From Rudaea sp. (GTDB lineage: Bacteria > Pseudomonadota > Gammaproteobacteria > Xanthomonadales > Rhodanobacteraceae), in the NCBI GenBank assembly GCA_025451955.1, contig JANWJJ010000020.1, positions 1 through 48,071 of the forward strand: 48,071 bases of DNA, in the 5' to 3' direction. Below, piece after piece: positions 1 to 8,302 of this stretch (position 1 is its first letter; each line of letters opens with the position of its first letter). The position numbers and the translations under genes were made by a program. The notes beneath the pieces are model-generated. The model worked only from the letters and a program-made list of their open reading frames with translations. It was not told where the DNA came from and did no database searches.

Positions 1-642
1 GCCCGCCTTGAAGGCCGCGATCTGGGTTCGGCCATGCAACAGGTACAATCCACGGTGCTGGCGCTGCATCCGCCGGCGTCGGTGCAGATCGAGTACGGCG
101 GTCTGTATCGGCAACAACAGACCTCGTTCCGCGATTTGGCCGTAGTATTCACCGGTGCCTTGCTGATGATCGTCGCCTTGCTCATGTTCCTGTACGAAAA
201 CATCGCTGTGGTCGCGAGCATCCTGGTGGCGACATTCTGTTCGCTCGCCGGCGTATTCGCGGGACTGTGGCTGACAAACACGGAACTCGACCTGTCCTCG
301 ATCATGGGCATGACCATGATTCTTGGCATCGTCACCGAGATCGCGATTTTCTACTTTGCCGAAATCGATTTCGCGCGCGTACCCGATCTCGCCGCGCTGA
401 TTCGCGCCGGCACCATGCGCATGCGACCCATCGTGATGACCTCGCTGATTGCGATCCTGGCCCTGCTGCCGCTGGCGCTGGGCATCGGCAGCGGCGCGTC
501 GATGGAACAGCCGCTGGCGATTGCCATCGTCGCCGGCCTGATCGCCGCGGTGCCGATCGTGCTGATCCTGATGCCTGCGGTATACATTTTGCTTTCGCCG
601 CATCTGCGCCGCGAGCCGCAAGCGACAGCGGAACCAGCATGA
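1..642 (+). CDS. RND efflux transporter inner-membrane permease, C-terminal part (5' end outside window)
   Basis: The reading frame is open from base 1, so the gene begins upstream; 213 codons of the C-terminus are present. It reads as the second half of an AcrB/CzcA-type proton-driven pump: a periplasmic stretch ending in IEYGG, then about five hydrophobic helices (from FTGALLMIVALLMFLYENI to AAVPIVLILMPAVYILL). The segment GMTMILGIVTEIAIFYFAE corresponds to the conserved TM10-TM11 region of RND pumps, and the RMRPIVMTSL loop is also typical. The family drives export from the inner membrane or periplasm through a TolC-like channel with an adaptor protein. The stop overlaps the next gene's ATG (ATGA), indicating translational coupling to the outer membrane factor. 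The substrate cannot be told from this part. Confidence 0.88.
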   Translation, partial: ARLEGRDLGSAMQQVQSTVLALHPPASVQIEYGGLYRQQQTSFRDLAVVFTGALLMIVALLMFLYENIAVVASILVATFCSLAGVFAGLWLTNTELDLSSIMGMTMILGIVTEIAIFYFAEIDFARVPDLAALIRAGTMRMRPIVMTSLIAILALLPLALGIGSGASMEQPLAIAIVAGLIAAVPIVLILMPAVYILLSPHLRREPQATAEPA

Positions 643-2036
643 TCCGTGTCAGGGGAAAACTGGTGGGATGCGGTGCGCTGGCGAGCCTGCTGCTGGCCGC
701 GTGCTCGCCGATCACGTCGATCCCGCCATTGCGCAAGGATGTTCCGCTAAGCTGGCGCAACGCGCCGGTTGATTCGGCGAAACTGGGTCCGGCGCCGGAT
801 CTGGATTCGTGGTGGCATGGTTTCCACGACGCGCAACTGGATCGTCTGATCGAACGCGCGCTGGCGCAAAACCTGACCTTGCAACAAGCGCAATTGCGCC
901 TGCGCTCGGCGCGCGCAATGCAGCATCGTTCCGGCACGCAGTTTCGGCCTGAACTGAGTTTCCACACGTTCTCGCAACCGGATCCGGCGGCGACGACGAG
1001 CTATTACGAAATCGGCTTCGATGCGCAATGGGAATTCGGTTTTTTCGGTCGCGGCTTGGGCAATGCCCGCGTGGCCGCCGCCGATCTGCGCGCCGCGGCC
1101 ACCGACATCGACGCCGCACGCGTGAGCGTCGTCGCCGAAGTCGCGCGCAGTTACGCCGACTTGCGCGCCGCGCAGACACGCGCGGCGATACTCGACCATA
1201 TCGTCGAACTGCGCCAGCGCAGCCTTGATCTGGACAAGGTGCGCCTGCGTCTGCATCTGACCGCCGCCGCCGAGGTCGACAAGCTCGAAGCCGATCTCGC
1301 GCAGGCGCAAGCCGACGCTGCCGAATCGGCGCAACCCATCGTCGCGGCACAGCAGACGCTGGCGGTGCTGCTGGCCGAAACCGGACCCGATGCGAGCCTG
1401 CTCGCGCGCGGCCCACAGCCGATCGCACCGGACACGGCGTTTGCGCAGACGCCCGCCGACCTGCTGCGCACGCGCCCGGAAATCCGCGCCGCGGAACTGA
1501 ATGTGCTGCGCGCCGCCGGCGAGCTGGGCATCGCCAAGGCCGATCTGTATCCGAAACTCGCACTCGGCGGCACCCTGATTTCGTCCACGCGCGTGGTCGG
1601 CGACATCGACCGGCCGAACAAGGCGATTCCGTCGGCCGGGCCCATGATCGACATTCCGCTGTTCGACTGGGGCGCGCGCCGCGATGTGGTCCGCGCGCGC
1701 GGCGCCAACTTGAAAGCCACCGTGCTGGCGTACCGCCAAGCCGTGCTTGAAGGTGTTGCCGAAGCCGAAACCGCGCTGGCGCAATGGCATAGTCAACGCC
1801 AGCGCCTTGTCGCGGCGGACACGCTGCTGGCAACCTCCGAACATGCCATCGAGCGCACGCGCAAATTGCAGCGCATCGGTCTGGCCGATGCGGCCGACAG
1901 CGCCGCAGCCGACACCGCCGCCGCGCAGGCGCAGTTGCAACACACGCTGGTCGAACACGATGCCGCGCTGGCGTATATCGCGGTGTACAAATCCTTCGGC
2001 GGCACGCTGCCGCCGCTGCGGATGGATGCGCACTGA
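639..2036 (+). CDS. TolC/NodT-family outer membrane efflux lipoprotein
   Basis: 465 residues. The ATG at 639 overlaps the RND stop codon and gives a lipoprotein signal, MIRVRGKLVGCGALASLLLAAC, with the lipobox cysteine at residue 22. The open frame runs further upstream inside the RND gene, but that part is a shadow. The mature protein carries the two-fold OEP repeat expected of the family: WWHGFHDAQLDRLIERALAQN in the first half and RPEIRAAELNVLRAAGELGIAKADLYPKLAL in the second, with long heptad-rich helices between. Members form trimeric outer membrane channels for tripartite pumps. Being wedged between an RND pump and an ABC exporter, it could serve either or both. It ends in TGATG, overlapping the permease start by one base. 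Confidence 0.92.
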   Translation: MIRVRGKLVGCGALASLLLAACSPITSIPPLRKDVPLSWRNAPVDSAKLGPAPDLDSWWHGFHDAQLDRLIERALAQNLTLQQAQLRLRSARAMQHRSGTQFRPELSFHTFSQPDPAATTSYYEIGFDAQWEFGFFGRGLGNARVAAADLRAAATDIDAARVSVVAEVARSYADLRAAQTRAAILDHIVELRQRSLDLDKVRLRLHLTAAAEVDKLEADLAQAQADAAESAQPIVAAQQTLAVLLAETGPDASLLARGPQPIAPDTAFAQTPADLLRTRPEIRAAELNVLRAAGELGIAKADLYPKLALGGTLISSTRVVGDIDRPNKAIPSAGPMIDIPLFDWGARRDVVRARGANLKATVLAYRQAVLEGVAEAETALAQWHSQRQRLVAADTLLATSEHAIERTRKLQRIGLADAADSAAADTAAAQAQLQHTLVEHDAALAYIAVYKSFGGTLPPLRMDAH

Positions 2037-3169
2037 TGGTCGCGCTGGCGCGCAAAACGCTGTTTTACGAGTGGCGCAAATTCCTGCCCGCCGCGCTGGC
2101 GGTGGCGTTTTCCGGATTGCTGCTGCTGATGCAGGCGGCGCTGATGTTCGGCATATTCGACAGCGCCAGTGTCTACGTCAACACCTCGACGGCGGACTTG
2201 TGGGCGGGCTATCCCGGCACACAGACGATCGAACTCGGACGGCCGATTCCGCGTGATACGGAAATGTCGCTGCGCATGGATCCCGACGTCGTGCGAGTCG
2301 AGCCGTTCCACTGGATCGACGGCGACTGGCGCGGCCCGGCCGATCGCGGCAGCGTGTCGGTGTTCATTTCCGGCATCGACGCCAGCGCCGACGGTTTGAT
2401 GTTTGCGCAGGCAATACCGGCGGAGATGCGGCGCAAACTGTTCGAACCCGACAGCGTGATCGTCGACCAGGCCGATCTGCCGAAGCTGGGACTGGCCATC
2501 GGCGGCAGCGCCATACTCAACGGCCATCGGGTCAAGATCGTGGCGGCGTGCTCGGGTTTGCGTGCGCTCGGCGGCGTCAATATCGTCACCTCGCTGGCGA
2601 CCGCGCGACGGCTGAATTCCGATTCGACCGATCGCGACAAGGTGGCCTATTACGTGGTCAAGCTGCGGCCCGGCGCGAATCCTGATCAAGTGCGCGACCG
2701 CATCGAAAAAGCCTGGCCGGGGCGACGTTTCACAGTCTGGACGAAAGCCGAATTCGCGCACACCGCGGCCACCTACTGGATGTTCGAAACCGGCGCCGGT
2801 CTGGGCTTTGTGTTTTTCACCTTCGTCGTGTTCATCGTCGGCACCGTCATCACCAGTCAGACCCTGGTCGCGGCGGTCGCCAGCCATGTGCGCGAATACG
2901 CCATGCTCAACGCGCTCGGCGCCGGCCGCGGCGCCTTGCGCCGGGTGGTGCTGGAACAGGCGCTGTGGGTGGGTGGCATCGGCGTCATCGTCGGCGCGAT
3001 CGTCAGCGCGCTGCTGATGCTGCTGGCGCGCAGCCAGAGCGTGCCGACCGCCTTCGACGCCACCGCCGCCAGCGCCTGCGTCGTGCTGGTACTGACGATC
3101 GCCCTGGTATCCGGCGTGATGGCGGTGCGCGCCTTGAGCCACCTCGAACCCGCGAATCTGTTGAGATAG
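2036..3169 (+). CDS. DevC-like ABC exporter permease (FtsX/MacB fold)
   Basis: 377 residues. An N-terminal transmembrane helix (FLPAALAVAFSGLLLLMQAAL, about residues 17-37) is followed by a large periplasmic domain of about 220 residues, then three helices near the C-terminus (about 255-280, 305-330, 345-365). This 1+3 arrangement with a large extracytoplasmic domain is that of the MacB/FtsX superfamily. The N-terminal residues MVALARKTLFYEWRKF and the gene order resemble DevC of the cyanobacterial DevBCA exporter. The sequence SHVREYAMLNALGAGRGALRRVVLEQA is the coupling region that contacts the ATPase in this family. It overlaps the upstream gene by one base; the ATPase starts two bases after its stop. 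Confidence 0.85.
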   Translation: MVALARKTLFYEWRKFLPAALAVAFSGLLLLMQAALMFGIFDSASVYVNTSTADLWAGYPGTQTIELGRPIPRDTEMSLRMDPDVVRVEPFHWIDGDWRGPADRGSVSVFISGIDASADGLMFAQAIPAEMRRKLFEPDSVIVDQADLPKLGLAIGGSAILNGHRVKIVAACSGLRALGGVNIVTSLATARRLNSDSTDRDKVAYYVVKLRPGANPDQVRDRIEKAWPGRRFTVWTKAEFAHTAATYWMFETGAGLGFVFFTFVVFIVGTVITSQTLVAAVASHVREYAMLNALGAGRGALRRVVLEQALWVGGIGVIVGAIVSALLMLLARSQSVPTAFDATAASACVVLVLTIALVSGVMAVRALSHLEPANLLR

Positions 3170-3171
3170 CC

Positions 3172-3912
3172 GTGGCAACGACACACGCTCTCGCGGCCGA
3201 CGGCATTGCCAAGGCTTACAGCACCGGAAAAATCCAGACCCGTGTGCTGGACGGACTTTCCATCGCGCTGGAAGAACGCGAGTTGGCCCTGGTACTGGGG
3301 CCGTCGGGTTCCGGTAAAAGTACACTTTTGGCAATTTTGAGCGGCCTGTTGCGACCGGATCGCGGCCATGTCGTCGCACTCGGCGAGGAATTGGGCAAGA
3401 TGTCGCCGCCGCAACTCGAACGCTTCCGTCTGCATCACACCGGTTTCGTGTTCCAGGGCTTCAATCTGTTTCCGGCGTTGACTGCGGTCGAGCAAGTCAT
3501 GCTGCCGCTGGGCTACATGGGCATCGATACACGCAATGCGCAGAATCGTGCGCTGGCCGCGTTGGAAGAAGTCGGCCTGGGATCGCGCGTGCACCTGCGT
3601 CCGCTGGAAATGTCCGGCGGCGAAAAGCAGCGCGTGGCGATTGCGCGTGCGCTGGCGAAGAAACCGCAGTTACTTTTTGCCGACGAGCCGACCAGCGCAC
3701 TCGACAGCGTCAATGGCAAGATCGTGATCGACTCCTTGCACCGCATCGCGCGCGTATTCGGCGCCACCGTGGTCTGCGTCAGCCACGATCATCGCCTGGC
3801 CGCCAGCGCCGATCGCGTCATCACCATTGCCGATGGTTTGATCCTGTCGGATATAGTGCGCAGCAACGATGCCCTTCCGCCTTCCGTAACGCTTCCGGAA
3901 TTATCGACATGA
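3172..3912 (+). CDS. DevA/LolD-type ABC transporter ATPase
   Basis: 246 residues from the GTG at 3172, two bases after the permease stop; the frame opens further upstream but only inside the permease gene. Walker A is GPSGSGKS (residues 43-50), the Q-loop lies in VFQGFNLFPALT, the signature is MSGGEKQRVAIARAL, Walker B is LLFADEPTSALD and the H-loop is SHD. These are hallmarks of the MacB/LolD/DevA subgroup, which energises mechanotransmission-type exporters rather than importers. The stop overlaps the adaptor gene start (ATGA), so permease, ATPase and adaptor form one translational unit. I infer a single exporter complex with its neighbours; the substrate is unknown. Confidence 0.93.
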   Translation: MATTHALAADGIAKAYSTGKIQTRVLDGLSIALEERELALVLGPSGSGKSTLLAILSGLLRPDRGHVVALGEELGKMSPPQLERFRLHHTGFVFQGFNLFPALTAVEQVMLPLGYMGIDTRNAQNRALAALEEVGLGSRVHLRPLEMSGGEKQRVAIARALAKKPQLLFADEPTSALDSVNGKIVIDSLHRIARVFGATVVCVSHDHRLAASADRVITIADGLILSDIVRSNDALPPSVTLPELST

Positions 3913-4808
3913 TTCGCACCCATCATTACCTATCCGCGACCGTGTGCCTCACCGCCTTCGCGCTATGCGCCTGCACGAGCAAACCGCCCGATCGCACGTC
4001 GGCAGCGGCAGCGACGCCAGGCTACGTTGCGATGGCGCGCGGCGAAGTGAATGTGGAAGGCGGACTGATCCGTATCGCCGCGCCGCGCGATGGCGTGCTC
4101 GCGCAAGTCCACGGCGAGCCCGGCAGCACGGTCAAGGCCGGCGATATCCTGGCCGCGCTCGACCTGCATTCGACCGAACTCGCCGCAGGCGCCGCGCAAG
4201 CCGAACTGGACCAGGCCAACGCGCACACGGCCGCGCTGCGCGCACGCGTCGCCGGGTTGCAGCAACGCGCCGACCGCGCCCGCGAAGCCGCGCAAGCCGG
4301 TGCGGCCAGCGGGCAATCCGCCGACGATGCCACGCAGGCGCTGGCCGAATTGAAGGCGGAAATCGGCGAATCCGCCGCCAACGCCGAGGCGGCGCAGCAG
4401 CGATTGAAACAGGCGCGGCACGAAGTGGAAATCCGCACCCTGCGCGCGCCCGCGGACGCGCGCGTGGTCGCGCGCGACGCGCACGTCGGCGACGTCGTTT
4501 CGCCGCAATCCTCAACGCCGCTGTTCACCTTGCTACCAGATGCACCGCGCATCGTGCGTGCGGAATTGAACGAAGCGTTCGTGAACAAGGTCACGCCGGG
4601 CATGCACGCCGACGTGATCGCGGATGTCGGCAGCGACAAAGTATACCCGGCTGTCGTCACCCGCATCGGCGATATTTTCGGCCACAGCAAGCTGGTCGAA
4701 GACTCACAGGAAGCTTCCGACACACGCGACGTCGAATGCATCCTCAAGCTCGATAGCAACGAGTTGCGCGTCGGTCAGCGGGTGCAGGTGCGGTTCAAGA
4801 CACGGTGA
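3909..4808 (+). CDS. DevB/HlyD-like periplasmic adaptor lipoprotein
   Basis: 299 residues. An N-terminal signal ends in the lipobox-like LCAC (cysteine 22), so the adaptor is probably an inner-membrane lipoprotein. Next come a biotinyl-lipoyl half (about residues 50-85, GVLAQVHGEPGSTVKAGDILAALDLHSTE), a coiled-coil hairpin rich in Ala, Gln and Glu (about 90-175), the second lipoyl half (TLRAPADARVVARDAHVGDVV) and a beta-barrel domain (DAPRIVRAELNEAFVNKVTPG). This is the membrane fusion protein layout linking an inner-membrane pump to a TolC-like channel. It is the last gene of the efflux operon; a 10-bp perfect palindrome follows 22 bp after the stop. Confidence 0.88.
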   Translation: MIRTHHYLSATVCLTAFALCACTSKPPDRTSAAAATPGYVAMARGEVNVEGGLIRIAAPRDGVLAQVHGEPGSTVKAGDILAALDLHSTELAAGAAQAELDQANAHTAALRARVAGLQQRADRAREAAQAGAASGQSADDATQALAELKAEIGESAANAEAAQQRLKQARHEVEIRTLRAPADARVVARDAHVGDVVSPQSSTPLFTLLPDAPRIVRAELNEAFVNKVTPGMHADVIADVGSDKVYPAVVTRIGDIFGHSKLVEDSQEASDTRDVECILKLDSNELRVGQRVQVRFKTR

Positions 4809-4830
4809 GGCGGCAAGGCAACCCTCCGCC

Positions 4831-4859
4831 GTCATTCCGGTAGTCCCTGCCGGAATGAC
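4831..4859. repeat. Short REP-like palindrome, possible terminator
   Basis: GTCATTCCGG (4831-4840) and its exact reverse complement CCGGAATGAC (4850-4859) flank a 9-base loop. The arm sequence is the core of the repeat family also seen at 9251, 16827 and 37841. It lies between two convergent genes, where a stem-loop could end transcription from both sides, although there is no T-run. Confidence 0.75.
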
Positions 4860-4884
4860 AAGCTGTTTAGTCTGTCGGGCTGGT

Positions 4885-5676
4885 CTATTTCCCCGCAAAC
4901 GCCTCGTCGAAAAAGCTGTGCATCAAGGCAAATGCACGATGCGCGACTTTCGCGTCGTACTGGCAGCCGTGCACGGAATTGTCCGCGGTGGGAATGGCGA
5001 AGCAATGCACCGCGCCGCCGTAATTGATGAACTGCCAATCGACCTTGGCGTCGCGCATTTCCTTCTCGAAACCGAGGATCGCCGATTCCGGCGTGAAGCT
5101 GTCGTCGGCGCCGTTCATCGCCAGCACCTTGGCCTTGATGTTTTTCGCCAACGCCGGATCGTCGGTGGTCAAGTTGCCGTGGAAGGTGGCCACACCAGCG
5201 ATGTCGGCGCCGGTGCGCGCCAGATCCAGCGCCACCGCGCCGCCAAAACAAAAACCAATTGCGCCCCAATGCTTGCCCTCGAGCGGCGCCTTGCCAGCCT
5301 GCGCCTTGAGTTGCGCCAGCGCGGCGACAACGCGCGCGCGCAAATCGCTGCGATGCTTGTACATGTTGCCCGAGGCCGCGCCGGCTTCTTCCGGCGTCTT
5401 CGGCCGCACCGCCGTGCCGTAGACATCGGTCACCAGGATCACGTAATCCTTGCCGGCGATTTGTTTCGCCAGCGCGATCTGGTTGGCGTTCATACCCATC
5501 CAGTCCGGCGCCATCACCAGGCCGGGGCGCGGCGTCACCACCGAATCGTCGTACACAAGTACACTTTGCATTTTTGCGTCGCCGACGGCGTAGTCGATGT
5601 TGCGCACGATCATTGCGGCATGCGCCGATACGGCACCGAAGACGAACAGCAGGCCAGTTGCGAGCAAGCGTTTCAT
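4885..5676 (-). CDS. Secreted dienelactone hydrolase-family protein
   Basis: 263 residues, starting MKRLLATGLLFVFGAVSAHA with a clear cleavable signal peptide, so it acts in the periplasm or outside. The remainder is an alpha/beta-hydrolase of the dienelactone hydrolase family, with nucleophile Cys143 in GFCFGG, acid Asp191 or Asp192 in GADDSF and base His224 in GAVHCF. A Cys nucleophile rather than Ser is normal for this family. The natural substrate is not predictable; many exported members are uncharacterised. The start is supported by a strong GAGGAGG ribosome site just upstream. It is divergent from the cytochrome c' gene across about 125 bp and appears monocistronic. Confidence 0.87.
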   Translation of the reverse strand: MKRLLATGLLFVFGAVSAHAAMIVRNIDYAVGDAKMQSVLVYDDSVVTPRPGLVMAPDWMGMNANQIALAKQIAGKDYVILVTDVYGTAVRPKTPEEAGAASGNMYKHRSDLRARVVAALAQLKAQAGKAPLEGKHWGAIGFCFGGAVALDLARTGADIAGVATFHGNLTTDDPALAKNIKAKVLAMNGADDSFTPESAILGFEKEMRDAKVDWQFINYGGAVHCFAIPTADNSVHGCQYDAKVAHRAFALMHSFFDEAFAGK

Positions 5677-5802
5677 GGCGGAACCTCCTCAGCGGAAAAT
5701 GCAATGATACTGCGCGATGCCCGGTCTGTACGCGCAGTCCTTGTGCCCGCCTGCCGCCGGGGCTGTTAGACTTGCACCATTGTCCAACCGTCGGAGCCCA
5801 CC

Positions 5803-6264
5803 ATGAAAGCCGCGCCAAAATTCACACTGCTCGCCGTCACCCTGATCGCTGCCGGCATCTGCGCCGAAGCGATCGCGCAACCCAAGCCCGAAGACGTGAT
5901 CGAATACCGTCAGGCGGCGATGACCATGATCGGCTGGAATTTCGGTGCGCTCGCCGCGATGGTCAAGGGCAAGACGGCGTGGGATGCGAAGGAATTTTCA
6001 CTACGTGCCGAACGCCTGCATACACTCGCGCCGCAGGCACTCGAAGGATTCGCCAAAGGTTCGGACAAGGGCGCGCAGACCGACGCCAAGGCCGACATCT
6101 GGACCCACCCGGAAGATTTTCGCAGCAAGTACGACGACCTGGTGACGCAAACCTCGGCGCTCAGCGAAATCGCAAAAACCGGCGACGAAGCCAAGATGAA
6201 GGAACAGTTCAAGAAAACCGGCGCGGCGTGCAAGGCCTGCCATGAGAAGTACAAGGCGGATTAA
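5803..6264 (+). CDS. Cytochrome c' (class II c-type cytochrome)
   Basis: 153 residues. A signal peptide (about residues 1-26, ending IAQ) exports it to the periplasm. The rest is a four-helix protein with a single haem site CKACH at residues 143-147, close to the C-terminus as in class II cytochromes. The segment VIEYRQAAMTMIGWNFGALAAMVKG matches the first helix of the cytochrome c' family. Members bind NO or CO or carry electrons. GGAG lies just upstream of the ATG. Its stop codon overlaps the stop of the convergent cytochrome b561 gene (6261-6264, TTAA). The pairing with a b561 suggests a small redox module, but that is inference. Confidence 0.9.
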   Translation: MKAAPKFTLLAVTLIAAGICAEAIAQPKPEDVIEYRQAAMTMIGWNFGALAAMVKGKTAWDAKEFSLRAERLHTLAPQALEGFAKGSDKGAQTDAKADIWTHPEDFRSKYDDLVTQTSALSEIAKTGDEAKMKEQFKKTGAACKACHEKYKAD

Positions 6265-6938
6265 CCGGCCCACCACAGCAAGATCGCCACTGCCGCCGCC
6301 ACGATTATTAGCAACGCCAGCGCGCGGCGTGAGTCGACAAAAAACAGGGGCCGCGCGCCGGCCGCTTGTTTGCGTCCGCTGAGCATCGGCAAAATCAGGT
6401 TTTCGTGCTTGAGCAGCAGATACAGCAGCACGGCCACGACGTGCAAACCGATCAGCGCCAGCAGCACGTTTTGGTTCCAGTGATGCACGCGCGTCATCCA
6501 TTTCACGGTGGCATGCGAGACATGTGCAACGAGCGGGCCATCACTATCGATATCGTCGCTGGCGAACAGTCCGCTGACCGCCTGAATTGCGACGCACAGC
6601 AACAACGCCAGCACCGACCAACCGCCCAATGCGTTGTGACCGATGCCACGTTGTGGATTTGTGGATAATTGCGATTTCACGTAGCGCAAGGCCGCTCGCG
6701 GGCCGCGCACGAAATCACTGAAGCGGCTGGTCTGCGAACCGAAGAATCCCCACAGCACGCGAAACACGATCAACGCCAGGGTCGCATAACCGAACCACGC
6801 GTGCCAGCGCATGTCGAGCATGCCGTATTCCCCGGTAGCGTACTGCAGCGCGATGAGCACCACTAGAATCCAGTGGAACGCGCGCGTGGGAAAATCCCAG
6901 ACGCGCACCGTTGCCGCATTGTTCGATGACGTATTCAT
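6261..6938 (-). CDS. Cytochrome b561-family membrane protein
   Basis: 225 residues with four main helices (RAFHWILVVLIALQYATGE, HAWFGYATLALIVFRVLWGFF, GGWSVLALLLCVAIQAVSGLF, HHWNQNVLLALIGLHVVAVLLYLL) and a further C-terminal anchor (ALALLIIVAAAVAILLWWAG). Histidines in the first, second and last core helices (WDFPTRAFHW, RWHAWFGY, IGLHVVAVLLY) are the expected haem b ligands. The family moves electrons between periplasmic cytochromes c and the quinone pool or other partners. The start overlaps the murD2 stop by four bases (ATGA), so it is the third gene of a murL-murD2-b561 transcript despite the unrelated role. Confidence 0.88.
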   Translation of the reverse strand: MNTSSNNAATVRVWDFPTRAFHWILVVLIALQYATGEYGMLDMRWHAWFGYATLALIVFRVLWGFFGSQTSRFSDFVRGPRAALRYVKSQLSTNPQRGIGHNALGGWSVLALLLCVAIQAVSGLFASDDIDSDGPLVAHVSHATVKWMTRVHHWNQNVLLALIGLHVVAVLLYLLLKHENLILPMLSGRKQAAGARPLFFVDSRRALALLIIVAAAVAILLWWAG

Positions 6939-8302
6939 GTGATGCCGAGTCCTTCGATCTGCGCTATCGCCGCCGGATCGAATCCGGCCAGGCGCGCGAA
7001 TTCGCGACCGCGCTCGGCGTAGTCCTTGAACTGGTCAAAACTCGGCGCGCCGGGAGACAGCAAAATCACCGGGTGCGCACTCGCCAGCGTGCGCGCGCGC
7101 ACCACAGCATCGGCAAGCGACGTGGCGGATTCCAGCACGAAACCCGGCGATTCCATGTGGCCCAGCGCCGCCGCAATTTTTGCGCCATTCGCGCCCATCG
7201 TCACGATTCCACGCGGCGGATGGGCCGCAACATAATCCACAAATACGCTCCAGTCCACGCCGCGATCGAATCCGCCGATCAGCACTACGACCGGGCGACC
7301 ATGCAGGCTGCGCAGCGCCTCGATCGTCGCATACGGTGTGGTGGAAATGCTGTCGTTGATGTATTCCAGACCGTCGCAGACGCCGAGCGATTGCAGCCGA
7401 TGCGGCAACGGCCTGAATGTGGCGATGTGGGTCGCGGCGGTGGCGGCGTCCTCGCCCGCTGCCTCGATAGCCGCCAGCGCGGCGCAGACATTCTGTGCAT
7501 TGTGATGTCCGGGCAAGGGCAGCGCCGCCAGTGGCAGGATGGATTGTTCGCCGTTCCAGATCGCGTCGCCGCGTACGTGCCAGCCATCGAATCCGCCGAA
7601 GGTCCGGCGCGAGGGATGCGCCGCTGTCGCGGCCAGCAATTCCGGTTGCGCATTCACGATCAGACATTGCGCATGCGCGGCAATCGCCAACTTGTCGGCG
7701 GCGTAGCGTTCACGCGTGCCATGCCAATCCAGATGTTCTTCGTACAAGTTATTGATGAGCGCAACCGCCGGTGAACCCGCAAAATCCTGCGTCTGGAAAC
7801 TCGACAGCTCGATCACCCACCAATCCGGCTTGCGCGATGGCTCGAGCAGATTCAGCAGAGGCAGGCCGATGTTGCCAGCCAGCGCAATGCGCAAGCCGTT
7901 TTGCCGCAGCAAATACGCGATCAAGGCCGTCACCGTGCTTTTGCCCTTGGTACCGGTGACGCAAATCGTGTGCGCATCGGGATGTTCGGCGAACCACAGT
8001 GCCGTGCCGGAAGTGAAATGCACGCCGGCCGCGACGGCTTCCGGCACCGGCGAATGGTACGGACTGATACCAGGCGATTTGATCACGACGTCGAATTGCG
8101 CGAGCACGGCAGCATCGGGCGGTAGCGTGACGACGCGAAGCATCGCATCGACTTCAGAAATTGAACGTGCCTCATCCTCGCTGCAAAACAGGGTCCATGC
8201 GTGATCCGGGAAACGCTGCCGCAATGCGGACAATGCGGCCCGACCCTCGCGGCCATAGCCCCACACCGCGACGCGCTTGCCGGCGAGATCGTCAAGCCGC
8301 AT
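6935..8302 (-). CDS. murD2: UDP-MurNAc-L-Ala--L-Glu ligase (MurD2)
   Basis: 455 residues, a Mur ligase with three domains: an N-terminal Rossmann domain (GKRVAVWGYGREG, residues 8-20), a central ATPase with P-loop GTKGKST (117-123), ELSSFQTQ and NLYEEHLDWHG, and a C-terminal domain (LPHRLQSLG, YINDSISTTP, IGGFDRGVDW). Ordinary MurD adds D-Glu. In Xanthomonas a divergent paralogue, MurD2, adds L-Glu, which MurL then epimerises. I assign MurD2 because the gene directly follows a murL homologue, overlapping it by 11 bases, and not in a dcw cluster. A conventional MurD is possible on sequence alone but unlikely in this context. Cytoplasmic, peptidoglycan precursor synthesis. Confidence 0.85.
   Translation of the reverse strand: MRLDDLAGKRVAVWGYGREGRAALSALRQRFPDHAWTLFCSEDEARSISEVDAMLRVVTLPPDAAVLAQFDVVIKSPGISPYHSPVPEAVAAGVHFTSGTALWFAEHPDAHTICVTGTKGKSTVTALIAYLLRQNGLRIALAGNIGLPLLNLLEPSRKPDWWVIELSSFQTQDFAGSPAVALINNLYEEHLDWHGTRERYAADKLAIAAHAQCLIVNAQPELLAATAAHPSRRTFGGFDGWHVRGDAIWNGEQSILPLAALPLPGHHNAQNVCAALAAIEAAGEDAATAATHIATFRPLPHRLQSLGVCDGLEYINDSISTTPYATIEALRSLHGRPVVVLIGGFDRGVDWSVFVDYVAAHPPRGIVTMGANGAKIAAALGHMESPGFVLESATSLADAVVRARTLASAHPVILLSPGAPSFDQFKDYAERGREFARLAGFDPAAIAQIEGLGIT

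Noticed and set aside
1793-3379. A 528-codon minus-strand frame across the efflux operon
   Set aside because: It crosses the permease and parts of both its neighbours and has low-complexity His/Arg composition; the plus-strand genes have overlapping starts and stops and clear domains.
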